Below, one piece after another: positions 33,977-42,384 of a stretch of 64,000 nucleotides of DNA. The notes beneath the pieces are model-generated. The model had not been told where the DNA came from and ran no database searches. It saw only the letters and a program-made list of their open reading frames with translations. The position numbers were made by a program, and so were the translations under genes. Position 1 is the stretch's first letter. Every line of letters begins with the position of its first letter. The stretch is from HGM11501 sp045123995 (lineage in GTDB: Bacteria > Bacillota > Clostridia > CAKSNL01 > HGM11501): assembly GCA_045123995.1 (NCBI GenBank), contig JBGVKY010000014.1, positions 1 through 64,000 of the forward strand. The letters run 5' to 3'.

Positions 33977-35122
33977 GTGGCAAAAGTTGATATTTTTTCG
34001 GGATTTTTAGGAGCAGGAAAAACAACTCTTATAAAAAAGCTTATCAAAGAAGCGTATAAGGGAGAAAAGGTTGTTTTAATAGAAAATGAATTTGGTGAAA
34101 TCGGAATAGACGGCGGCTTTATGAAGGATGCGGGAATTGAAATTACCGAGATGAATTCCGGATGTATCTGTTGCTCCTTGGTGGGAGATTTTTCCAAAGC
34201 GTTGGTTAAGGTTTTAAAAGAGTATAACCCTGACAGAATTTTAATCGAACCATCAGGGGTGGGCAAGCTTTCAGATGTTATAAAGGCAGTGGAAAATGCG
34301 GAAAGCGACAATCTTTTACTAAATTCCTTTACAACTGTGGCTGATGTTAAAAAGTGCAAAATGTATATAAAGAATTTCGGTGAATTTTATAAAGACCAGA
34401 TTGAAAATGCCCTTTGCATAGTTTTGAGCCATACGGGAAATGCACCGGAGGATAAAATTAAAGAAAGTGTTGAGATACTCAAACGCATAAACGGCGAAGC
34501 TGTAATTGTTACAACTCCCTGGGAAAATCTTTCGGGCGAGGCTATACTTTCTGCCATGGAGCATGAAAATACATTGGAATCTGCTATGCACGACTTAGAA
34601 GAAATTCATGACCATGGACACCACCATCACGAGCATGATGAACACTGCACCTGTGGATGCCACGACCATGAGCATGAGCATCACCATCATGACGAGCACC
34701 ATCACGAGCACGATGAACACTGCACCTGTGGATGCCACGACCATGAGCATCACCACCATGACGAGCACCATCACGAGCACGGTGAAGACTGCACCTGTGG
34801 ATGCCACGACCACGACCATGAGCATCACCACCATCATCACGCAGATGAAGTATTTTCAAGCTGGGGAAGGGAGACTCTTAACAAATACTCCAAAGATGAA
34901 CTTGATAATATATTAAAAGCTTTGGAAAATGAAGAAAAATATGGCATGATTTTAAGAGCAAAAGGCATTGTAGCATCAGAAAATTCATGGCTTCATTTTG
35001 ATTACATCCCCGGGGAAGCGGATATAAGAGAGGGAAGTGCCGATATTACAGGAAGAATCTGTGTTATAGGTTCAAAAATAAACGAAAAAGCAATAGAAAA
35101 GCTTTTTGGGGTTGGTGAATAA
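33977..35122 (+). CDS. CobW/P47K-family GTPase with long His-rich metal-binding segment
   Basis: 381 residues from GTG 33977. Walker A GFLGAGKT (9-16), the CxCC metal motif C63-I-C65-C66, an ENEFGEIGIDG switch, a 78-residue His/Cys segment (211-288) made of three near-repeats that each contain CTCGCHDH, then a CobW C-terminal domain (about 290-381). COG0523 GTPases are metallochaperones, many for zinc. The His segment suggests storage or capture of Zn, Ni or Co. Hydrogenase maturases lie nearby, but [FeFe] enzymes do not need Ni. A second GTPase follows 1 bp later. Confidence 0.9.
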   Translation: MAKVDIFSGFLGAGKTTLIKKLIKEAYKGEKVVLIENEFGEIGIDGGFMKDAGIEITEMNSGCICCSLVGDFSKALVKVLKEYNPDRILIEPSGVGKLSDVIKAVENAESDNLLLNSFTTVADVKKCKMYIKNFGEFYKDQIENALCIVLSHTGNAPEDKIKESVEILKRINGEAVIVTTPWENLSGEAILSAMEHENTLESAMHDLEEIHDHGHHHHEHDEHCTCGCHDHEHEHHHHDEHHHEHDEHCTCGCHDHEHHHHDEHHHEHGEDCTCGCHDHDHEHHHHHHADEVFSSWGRETLNKYSKDELDNILKALENEEKYGMILRAKGIVASENSWLHFDYIPGEADIREGSADITGRICVIGSKINEKAIEKLFGVGE

Positions 35123-35123
35123 A

Positions 35124-36077
35124 ATGATAGAAGAAAAGGAAATTCCCGTCTACCTTTTTACGGGATTTTTGGAATCAGGAAAGACCCAGTTCATTCAGGG
35201 CACTTTGGAGGATGAGAAGTTCAATCCAAAGGAAAGAACTTTGCTCTTGGTTTGTGAAGAGGGGGAAGAAGAATACGATAGAGATAAATTTATAGTTGAA
35301 AATGTAACAATGGAATTTGTAAATTCCATTGACGAGCTTAAGAAAAATACCTTATCCAAGGTGGCAAGACGATGTAAGGCGGACAGAGTTGTTATTGAAT
35401 ACAACGGAATGTGGGAGCTTTCACATCTTTATAACAATATGCCGGACAACTGGATTATCTACCAGCAGATTATGTTTGCAGACAGCGAAACCTTTATAAG
35501 CTATAATACCAATATGCGCTCTTTGATGGTAGATAAAATGACAGACTGTGAGCTTATAGCATTAAATCGTGCTACAGACAGAACGGACAAAGAGACTATT
35601 CATAAAATTATAAGGGGGACCAACAGGAGAACCACTATAATATATGAATATATAAACGGTGAAATTGAATATGACGATATAGAGGACCCGTTGCCCTTTG
35701 ACTTAAATGCACCTATTATAGAAATCGAGGACAAGGATTATGCAATCTGGTACCGTGATTTAATGGAGGAGCCAGGTAAATATGAGGGAAGGACAGTTTC
35801 CTTTAAAGGAATGGTTGCACGACCCAAGGAACTTTCAGAAAAAGATCTTTTAATTGGAAGAAAAGTTATGACCTGCTGTGAAGATGATATAGCCTTTCGA
35901 CCCATCGCCTGCGAAAGTGATAATGATATAGAGGCTGATAATGCAGCATGGTATATATTAACGGCAAGGATAATTATGAAAAAACACAAACTTTACACCC
36001 AGAAAGCACCTGTGCTTAAGCTTGTAAAGATAGAAAAAGGAAATCCTCCCGAGAAAGAAGTAGCGACATTTTATTAA
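35124..36077 (+). CDS. CobW-like GTPase fused to a YcgQ-like C-terminal domain
   Basis: 317 residues from ATG 35124. N-terminal P-loop GTPase-like domain (VYLFTGFLESGKTQFIQ) without the CxCC motif. From about residue 205 it turns into a domain like the C-terminus of YcgQ/TIGR03943 proteins: GKYEGRTVSFKGMVARP, IGRKVMTCCEDDIAFRPIAC. YcgQ-type proteins accompany CobW GTPases and the YcgR permease in metal homeostasis loci. Here the domain is attached to a GTPase and no permease is present. The C-terminal match is from memory of the family pattern. Confidence 0.7.
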   Translation: MIEEKEIPVYLFTGFLESGKTQFIQGTLEDEKFNPKERTLLLVCEEGEEEYDRDKFIVENVTMEFVNSIDELKKNTLSKVARRCKADRVVIEYNGMWELSHLYNNMPDNWIIYQQIMFADSETFISYNTNMRSLMVDKMTDCELIALNRATDRTDKETIHKIIRGTNRRTTIIYEYINGEIEYDDIEDPLPFDLNAPIIEIEDKDYAIWYRDLMEEPGKYEGRTVSFKGMVARPKELSEKDLLIGRKVMTCCEDDIAFRPIACESDNDIEADNAAWYILTARIIMKKHKLYTQKAPVLKLVKIEKGNPPEKEVATFY

Positions 36078-36088
36078 GAGGAGAATTT

Positions 36089-36631
36089 ATGAATTTTGAA
36101 ACATTAAGATTTTTTATAGCTCAAGCACTGGGAGTATTGGTAATGGTTGTTTCTATATCCATTCCCCTGTTTAAAAAGATGTGGGCGGTTTTGCTACTGG
36201 AATGTCTTGCAAATTTCTTGATTGCAGTACAGTATCTCATTTTAGGCGGAGATACAGGAGGATATGCTTGCGCTATCGCCGTAGTTCATACCTTGATTTT
36301 GTATCTGGCAACCCGGCTGGAAATGAAAAAAGGTGATATTTTAAGAAAAGCCTCATCAGCTTTTTTTATAGTTGTTTATGTCACTATTGCCGCATTTACA
36401 TACGAAAGTGCTGTTGATATAGTTCCGGGAATATCAACAATTTTCTTTGCGGTTTCGGTCATGCAGGAAGATGTCAGTATGTACAGATTTTTAACTCTTT
36501 CATGCAATGCCATGTGGATAGTATATGATATAGCAAACGGAGCATATACAAATCTTTTCACAAGAGGTCTTTTGATAGCAAGTACAGTTCTTGCTATTGT
36601 TAAGATTTATAAGAAGGGAAAAAACAACTAA
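36089..36631 (+). CDS. YgjV-type membrane protein
   Basis: 180 residues with six hydrophobic helices. The pattern (RFFIAQALGVLVMVVSISI, KKMWAVLLLECLANFLIAVQY, then short paired helices) fits the YgjV inner-membrane family of unknown function. It lies 11 bp after the second GTPase and 12 bp before the large glycosidase-like gene, so it could belong to either unit. Confidence 0.7.
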   Translation: MNFETLRFFIAQALGVLVMVVSISIPLFKKMWAVLLLECLANFLIAVQYLILGGDTGGYACAIAVVHTLILYLATRLEMKKGDILRKASSAFFIVVYVTIAAFTYESAVDIVPGISTIFFAVSVMQEDVSMYRFLTLSCNAMWIVYDIANGAYTNLFTRGLLIASTVLAIVKIYKKGKNN

Positions 36632-36643
36632 AGGAGAGATAAA

Positions 36644-39600
36644 ATGTTAGAATTAAAAAAATATGAGTTTGCAATGCCGCCTTACGTTCACAGAGAAGAT
36701 TTATCAGATGGAACAGTACGGTACAAAATGGAAAGAAATGACCTGATAAACGGTGAATTTTTCATTACCGGAGATAAGAAAATCGTGCTTTCAGACTTCT
36801 TGGTTTTTGAATATTCAACCAATGGTCTTTACAGAGGTCTTGTATTAAAGCAGGGCTTTATTGAAGCGGTAAAAGACGGAGTGCCGACTCCCTTTATGTT
36901 TTTCAACGACATTCTGACAGATGGCAAAAGGCACGTTGCAATAGCAAAGTGCGAAAGGGGAACCTACGACCATTTGAGAATAAGATTTAACTTTAAGTTC
37001 CCTACATTTAACATGGATATCTATAATTTCTATACCTGCGAAAAGGAAGATTTACCGAAAAGATTTCCCGATGACGCAAAAGATATAAAAGGATATGAAG
37101 TTATAGATATAGCACCCTTTACCAATGATGAAATTCCCGATAATTTTGGCCTTACCGACGGTGGAGCAGGAGTTCCTTTGGGAAAGAGATCATTTTTGGA
37201 AATTCCCTTTGACTTTTCAGGAAAAATGATAAGACCCGGGGCATCTCCCAAGGAAAACGACGAGCTTATAAGAAATATAACTGCAGAGAATGTACCCCGT
37301 CGTCTTTGCAGACCCGAAAGCAGGGAAAGCAGATTTGAAATACCCGTGGGTAAAAAAGCTAAAGAAGTTTACTTTGTTCTTTATTTGGACGGGCTTATGC
37401 ACGAAAGATGGGGCTTTTGTGCACCGGACCCCACTATTTTAGGCTCGGCTCAGGGCGAGGTTATGATGCCTCTTATGGTTAATGATATCGAACGCTATGC
37501 GGTTTATGTAAACTACGAAGACGGCGAAGTAGACGAGTGCTTCCCCGAAAGCGTTAAAAACAAAAATCACGTAATCGCAGGAGAAATGGGCGTATACGGT
37601 GTTAAAACAAAGGATAAGGTAATTAAGAGCATTTCTTTTGAAGACAGAATGATTGATACAGATGTTTCTTTATGTGCCCTTACTTTGAATGTGGATGCCG
37701 CTTGTGTTCTTTCTGAAATGTTCCCTGAAAGAAGTAAGGGTCACGAAGCGGACTTTTGCCACAAAAAAGAATTTTCCCTTGATGGTGACACGCTCACCGT
37801 GAAAAACGGCGGTCTTTATTTAGAGCTTTCAACCAAGGACGGTCTTTTTGTTAAAAAGGCTGTATCCGGTTTTGATGAAAAAATGACCATGGAAGGTGCA
37901 CTTTTAAAAGTACGAAATAAAGACGAGCTTTTAGAAAACTTTGAAAGAGTGGATATTAAAGTATCTGACACAGCACAAATTACATACAGATACGAAAACT
38001 TATATATAACCGTAACAATGGCACTTACCAAAGAAGACGGGGTTTCCCTTTCCATGAAAGCCGTAAACAAGGGAGAAAAATTAAGTGTGGGAATTTTATT
38101 CCCCGTGATTTCTGACATTAAATTTGATAACGCCGAAGATACATGGTATTTCCTGCCTAAGTATCAGAACACCGAAAGCAATGGCAGTGCCTATGTATAT
38201 GAAGAATCCGCCCCCTCGTTCCCTATGCAGTTTATGGACATTTTTTCACCGGTATCAGGAGCAGGCTTTGCCATAAATACCATGGAAAAGGAGCTTAAGG
38301 TAAGAAAATATGCTCTTATCAAAAAAGAGGGCAGGTTAGATGCTTTCATAGAATATCCCGATATGTACTTCAAGATTGAAAACGGCGAAGAATTTTTGGG
38401 AACCGAAACCTTAATTTATGCACATAAAGGAGATTGGAGAGTACCCTTCAAGAACTATAAAAACTGGCTTGACACCTGGTATGAGCCCTATAAGTGCCAG
38501 GATAAAAAGTGGTACAGAGAAAAGTTCTGGCTTCTTGCTGAAATCGACGACTTTGTAGAAACTAACGGCATTACCAATTTCCCCGTATGGTATGACAAAA
38601 AGAATAAAAAATACAATTTCAATCTCATAATGGATGATATTTCCAAGCTTTACGGCGAAACCCCCGATATTTTACATATGTGGGGCTGGTGCTGGGACGA
38701 GGAATTAGTAAGCCAGTCCTGGGGTAACTACGGTAAAGAGGATTATGACGCTCTGGGAGGACTTGAAAACTTCAAGGCAGCACTTGCCGAAGTTAAGGAA
38801 AGAACCGGTGCTGAAATTTCTCTTTATCAGCATCCCACCCTTTTATCCAAGAGATATAAGCAGGCTGAAGAATTTTTCCCGAAATACAGGGTAAAGAATG
38901 CTTCAGGGGGATACATCGGTATCGGCGGTCATTCCTACAGAATGTGCCACGCCAACGAAACCTGGAGAGATTATGCAATTAAAAACTATCCGAGAGTTCA
39001 CGAGGAAACGGGCGTTAACATTTTGTACATCGACGAATTTTCTCTCCGTGTTGACAACAGATGCTTTGATGAAACTCACGGCCATGAAGTGCCCTCAAAT
39101 CTCCTTAAAACCGACAGGAACTTTATTTCAAAGCTCAAGGATACTGTTCCTGAGGATTTGGTGCTCTACGGAGAATATTATGCAGTTGACGTAAATGCAA
39201 GATATATTGACTGTAATATAAGCTACTACATTTTGGACGCTATAAACCGCATGATTGAGCAGGGTGTTCATGCGGAAGACGGTTCTGATACTTACGGAAG
39301 AGTGTATACTGACCTTTATCGTTTTGCATTTCCGAAAATCGTTCAGCTTATATTGCCCATGGCTATGAGGAATCTTTCCTGGCAGCCCTTAAAGGCAACA
39401 TTCTTTAACGGTCAGGCAATTTACGACTCCTTCTGGGATGCGGAAGAATCCAGGGGCAGAAAGTTTATGGCGAAAAGCTATCGCATAAAGAAAGATTATG
39501 CAGACTGCTTCTCATCGGATACCCCCGAAACAATGACGGATTCTTTATCAGATGCAATCTGTGTAAATAAATATCCCGGCAAGGATAGATGCCTTTACGC

Positions 39601-39784
39601 TATATATAACAGAAGCTATCACACGTTTGATGGTGACGTAATAGCCATTCCTTATAAAGAGGGAGCTAAGTATTTTGACGTATGGAATAACTGCGAAGCA
39701 CCCTTTAAGGTAAAAGACAACATTGCTTACATAAAGAGCAGAATTGTTGCCCAGAGCATTGGAGCAATAGCTGAAATATTATAA
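36644..39784 (+). CDS. Large glycoside-hydrolase-like protein (DUF6259-like)
   Basis: 1046 residues, no signal peptide, so intracellular. The first ~600 residues are beta-rich (jelly-roll/supersandwich-like), and the ~610-930 part looks like a TIM barrel: DILHMWGWCWDEE, GAEISLYQHPTLLSK, NILYIDEFSLRVD, LYGEYYAVDVN. A C-terminal beta domain follows. It resembles DUF6259-type proteins related to alpha-galactosidase-like barrels. The Asp/Glu in YIDEF and the Glu in YGEYY are candidate catalytic residues. Substrate unknown. Shares direction with the GTPase genes and ends in its own terminator. Confidence 0.65.
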   Translation: MLELKKYEFAMPPYVHREDLSDGTVRYKMERNDLINGEFFITGDKKIVLSDFLVFEYSTNGLYRGLVLKQGFIEAVKDGVPTPFMFFNDILTDGKRHVAIAKCERGTYDHLRIRFNFKFPTFNMDIYNFYTCEKEDLPKRFPDDAKDIKGYEVIDIAPFTNDEIPDNFGLTDGGAGVPLGKRSFLEIPFDFSGKMIRPGASPKENDELIRNITAENVPRRLCRPESRESRFEIPVGKKAKEVYFVLYLDGLMHERWGFCAPDPTILGSAQGEVMMPLMVNDIERYAVYVNYEDGEVDECFPESVKNKNHVIAGEMGVYGVKTKDKVIKSISFEDRMIDTDVSLCALTLNVDAACVLSEMFPERSKGHEADFCHKKEFSLDGDTLTVKNGGLYLELSTKDGLFVKKAVSGFDEKMTMEGALLKVRNKDELLENFERVDIKVSDTAQITYRYENLYITVTMALTKEDGVSLSMKAVNKGEKLSVGILFPVISDIKFDNAEDTWYFLPKYQNTESNGSAYVYEESAPSFPMQFMDIFSPVSGAGFAINTMEKELKVRKYALIKKEGRLDAFIEYPDMYFKIENGEEFLGTETLIYAHKGDWRVPFKNYKNWLDTWYEPYKCQDKKWYREKFWLLAEIDDFVETNGITNFPVWYDKKNKKYNFNLIMDDISKLYGETPDILHMWGWCWDEELVSQSWGNYGKEDYDALGGLENFKAALAEVKERTGAEISLYQHPTLLSKRYKQAEEFFPKYRVKNASGGYIGIGGHSYRMCHANETWRDYAIKNYPRVHEETGVNILYIDEFSLRVDNRCFDETHGHEVPSNLLKTDRNFISKLKDTVPEDLVLYGEYYAVDVNARYIDCNISYYILDAINRMIEQGVHAEDGSDTYGRVYTDLYRFAFPKIVQLILPMAMRNLSWQPLKATFFNGQAIYDSFWDAEESRGRKFMAKSYRIKKDYADCFSSDTPETMTDSLSDAICVNKYPGKDRCLYAIYNRSYHTFDGDVIAIPYKEGAKYFDVWNNCEAPFKVKDNIAYIKSRIVAQSIGAIAEIL

Positions 39785-39797
39785 CAGTAAAATAAAT

Positions 39798-39822
39798 GCA
39801 CCGCAGTAGCGGTGCTTTTTAT
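39798..39822 (+). terminator. Terminator of the glycosidase-like gene
   Basis: GCACCGC-AGTA-GCGGTGC (39798-39815), then TTTTTATT. Confidence 0.9.
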
Positions 39823-39859
39823 TTGACAAAATGAATAAATTTCTATATAATTATAGAAA
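39823..39859 (+). promoter_or_regulatory. Promoter of the hyd maturation operon with palindrome on the -10
   Basis: TTGACA (39823-39828), 17 bp, TATAAT (39846-39851). A perfect inverted repeat TTTCTATA (39840-39847) - TAAT - TATAGAAA (39852-39859) is centred on the -10, the usual place for a repressor operator. The regulator is not identified. Confidence 0.75.
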
Positions 39860-39891
39860 ATAGAAGCATAACTTTAAAAAGGAGAATTTCT

Positions 39892-40137
39892 ATGGAAAAA
39901 AGAGTTGCTACTGTTAGTATTATTGTGGAAAACGGAGAAAAGGTAAATGAAGTAAACGCAATACTTCATGACTATGCACCTTATATTATTGGGAGAATGG
40001 GACTGCCTTACAGAGAAAAAAACATTTGCATTATAAGTATAGCCATGGACGCCCCCGAAGATGAAATTTCTGCCCTTTCCGGCAAGATAGGAAGATTAGA
40101 CGGAATAAGCACAAAGACCGCCTATGCAAAGATATGA
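39892..40137 (+). CDS. TM1266-type putative hydrogenase-system regulator
   Basis: 81 residues, small ferredoxin-like/NikR C-terminal-like fold (RVATVSIIVENGEKVNEVNAIL, YIIGRMGLPYREKNICIISI). The TM1266 family is named from Thermotoga and is nearly always found beside [FeFe]-hydrogenase maturases. Role suggested but unproven. It overlaps hydE by 4 bp. Confidence 0.88.
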   Translation: MEKRVATVSIIVENGEKVNEVNAILHDYAPYIIGRMGLPYREKNICIISIAMDAPEDEISALSGKIGRLDGISTKTAYAKI

Positions 40138-41171
40138 AGGATATAATAAATAAGCTTAAAGCCAAAGGGAATGCGGATTTTTCCGAGCTTTTATATTTAA
40201 TTGAAAATGCCGGGGAAGCTGAAAGGGAGGCTTTGGCGGAATTTGCAAGGGAAAAAAGAAATAACACCTACGGGAATAAGGTTTATTTAAGAGGTCTTAT
40301 TGAATTTTCCAATGTCTGCAGAAACGACTGTTTTTACTGTGGTATAAGAAGGAGCAATAAAAATCTGGAAAGATATTCCCTTTCAAAAGAGGAAATCTTA
40401 TCTGCTTGCGAAAAGGGAAGAGAGCTGGGCTTTTCAACCTTTGTACTTCAGGGCGGAGAAAGGGCAAACAATAAAGAACTTGAAAAAATCATATATGCCA
40501 TAAAGGAAAAATATCCCGAATGTGCCCTTACCCTTTCTTTAGGGGAAAAGGAAAAAGAGATTTATAGAAGATTTAAAGAACTGGGAGCGGACCGATACCT
40601 TTTACGCCATGAAACAATTTCAAAGGAGCACTATGAAAAACTGCATCCTGAAAATCTTTCTCACGAGAGAAGATTAAGATGCCTTTATGATTTAAAAGAG
40701 CTGGGCTATCAGGTGGGCTGCGGATTTATGGTAGGAAGCCCCTATCAGACGGATTCTGATCTTGCAAAGGAGCTTATATTTATAAAAGAGTTTTCTCCTC
40801 ACATGGTGGGGATAGGACCGTTTTTGCCACAGAAAGACACGCCTTTTGGCACTTTCCCGAAAGGGAGTGTGGAAAAAACTCTTTTGATGCTTTCTTTAAT
40901 AAGGATAATGAATGAATGTGTTCTGCTTCCGGCAACCACCGCCCTTGCAACAGCATCGGAAGACGGCAGAATTTCCGGAATTAAAGCAGGAGCAAACGTA
41001 GTTATGCCCAATTTGTCTCCCGATTTTGCAAAAAACAAATACACCCTTTATGACAACAAGAAATCAAGAGGTGAAGAGGGTATAGATGGAATAAAGCTTT
41101 TGGAAAAAAATATAGAAAAAGCAGGTTGCATCCTTGATTTTGGGAGGGGTGACAGCCTAGTAAAGGATTGA
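40134..41171 (+). CDS. hydE: [FeFe]-hydrogenase maturase HydE (radical SAM)
   Basis: 345 residues. Radical-SAM cluster cysteines C62, C66, C69 in CRNDCFYCG. BioB-like barrel with FVLQGGER, DRYLLRHET, GFMVGSPYQT and the ending NVVMPNLSP typical of HydE. It helps build the diiron subcluster of the H-cluster. The order TM1266-hydE-hydF lacks hydG, which normally sits between or beside them and is not in this window. Confidence 0.95.
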   Translation: MKDIINKLKAKGNADFSELLYLIENAGEAEREALAEFAREKRNNTYGNKVYLRGLIEFSNVCRNDCFYCGIRRSNKNLERYSLSKEEILSACEKGRELGFSTFVLQGGERANNKELEKIIYAIKEKYPECALTLSLGEKEKEIYRRFKELGADRYLLRHETISKEHYEKLHPENLSHERRLRCLYDLKELGYQVGCGFMVGSPYQTDSDLAKELIFIKEFSPHMVGIGPFLPQKDTPFGTFPKGSVEKTLLMLSLIRIMNECVLLPATTALATASEDGRISGIKAGANVVMPNLSPDFAKNKYTLYDNKKSRGEEGIDGIKLLEKNIEKAGCILDFGRGDSLVKD

Positions 41172-41175
41172 TTTT

Positions 41176-42348
41176 ATGGGACTTAACCAGGTGCCTTCGG
41201 GCGAGAGAATACATATAGGTTTTTTCGGCAGGAGAAATGCAGGAAAATCCAGCCTTGTAAATAAAATTACAAATCAAAAGCTGTCATTAGTCTCTGATAT
41301 TCCAGGAACTACTACGGACCCGGTTAAAAAGGCTATGGAGCTTCTGCCATTAGGCCCCGTGGTAATTATAGACACTCCGGGCTTTGACGATTCGGGGGTT
41401 CTTGGTGCCATGCGTGTAGGGCAGACCAAAAAGGTTTTGGAAGAATGTGATATAGCGGTTCTGGCAGTATCGGCAGAGCTTGGCTTGACCGAAACAGAAA
41501 AAGAGCTTATAGCTCTTTTTGAAGAAAGGGAAATAGATTATATAATTTGCTTTACCAAGTCTGATATAAAAAAGGCAGAGGGTCTTTCCGTAAGCTCTGT
41601 TACAGGAGAGGGAATAGAAGAATTAAAGGAAAAAATAGCCGCCCTGGGAAAGGATAAGGGAAACAAAAGACACATAATAGGAGATGTCTTAAAGCCCGGA
41701 GACAAGGTGGTTTTGGTAATTCCGATAGATGAGGCTGCCCCCAAAGGCAGGCTTATTTTACCGCAGATTCAGACCATCCGTGAAATTTTAGATGCGGGAG
41801 CATCGGCTATATGCGTGAAGGATACGGAATATAAAAAAGTCCTTGATTCTTTGGATAATGTAAGACTCGTTATAACAGACAGTCAGGTGTTTGCAAAAGT
41901 GCAGAGTGAAACCGGTAAAGAAATTCCTCTTACGTCATTTTCCATTCTTATGGCGAGATATAAAGGCATCTTAAAAGACGCTGTGCTGGGAGCAAAGGTT
42001 TTATCTTCCTTAGAAGAAAATGATAGGATTCTGATTGCGGAAGCCTGCACACACCACAGACAGTGCGGTGATATAGGCACAGTGAAAATTCCTGCACTCA
42101 TTAAAAAGTTTACGGGTAAAAACGTTGAAATAGTAACCGCATCGGGAAAGGACTTTCCTTCTGACCTTAAAGGATACAGGCTCATTATTCACTGCGGAGG
42201 CTGTATGGCAACAGAAAAGGAAATGGCATTAAGGCTAAAAAGTGCAAAGGAGCAAAACGTACCTATGACCAATTACGGTATTGCCATTGCCTATATGAAC
42301 GGCATTTTAGAGCGAAGCATAAAGCCCATTCCTGAAATGAATTTATAA
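41176..42348 (+). CDS. hydF: [FeFe]-hydrogenase maturation GTPase HydF
   Basis: 390 residues. N-terminal GTPase (GRRNAGKSS, DTPGFDD, FTKSD), a dimerisation domain, and a C-terminal 4Fe-4S domain with CTHHRQC and HCGGC, the CxH...HCxxC ligands of HydF. It acts as scaffold that delivers the 2Fe precursor to HydA. Starts 4 bp after hydE. No hydrogenase structural gene is nearby. Confidence 0.95.
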   Translation: MGLNQVPSGERIHIGFFGRRNAGKSSLVNKITNQKLSLVSDIPGTTTDPVKKAMELLPLGPVVIIDTPGFDDSGVLGAMRVGQTKKVLEECDIAVLAVSAELGLTETEKELIALFEEREIDYIICFTKSDIKKAEGLSVSSVTGEGIEELKEKIAALGKDKGNKRHIIGDVLKPGDKVVLVIPIDEAAPKGRLILPQIQTIREILDAGASAICVKDTEYKKVLDSLDNVRLVITDSQVFAKVQSETGKEIPLTSFSILMARYKGILKDAVLGAKVLSSLEENDRILIAEACTHHRQCGDIGTVKIPALIKKFTGKNVEIVTASGKDFPSDLKGYRLIIHCGGCMATEKEMALRLKSAKEQNVPMTNYGIAIAYMNGILERSIKPIPEMNL

Positions 42349-42350
42349 AA

Positions 42351-42384
42351 AAAGGCTTTCAAGATGTCTTGAAAGCCTTTTTTT
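42351..42384. terminator. Bidirectional terminator between hydF and the GH2 gene
   Basis: AAAGGCTTTCAAGA (42351-42364), TG, TCTTGAAAGCCTTT (42367-42380), then TTTT; A-run on the left for the minus strand gene. Confidence 0.9.

Noticed and set aside
34584..34859. Long open frames on the minus strand and in a second plus frame opposite the His-rich part of the cobW-like gene
   Set aside because: They arise from the repetitive CAT/CAC-rich DNA; low-complexity translations, no SD, and the real frame has full domain support on both sides.
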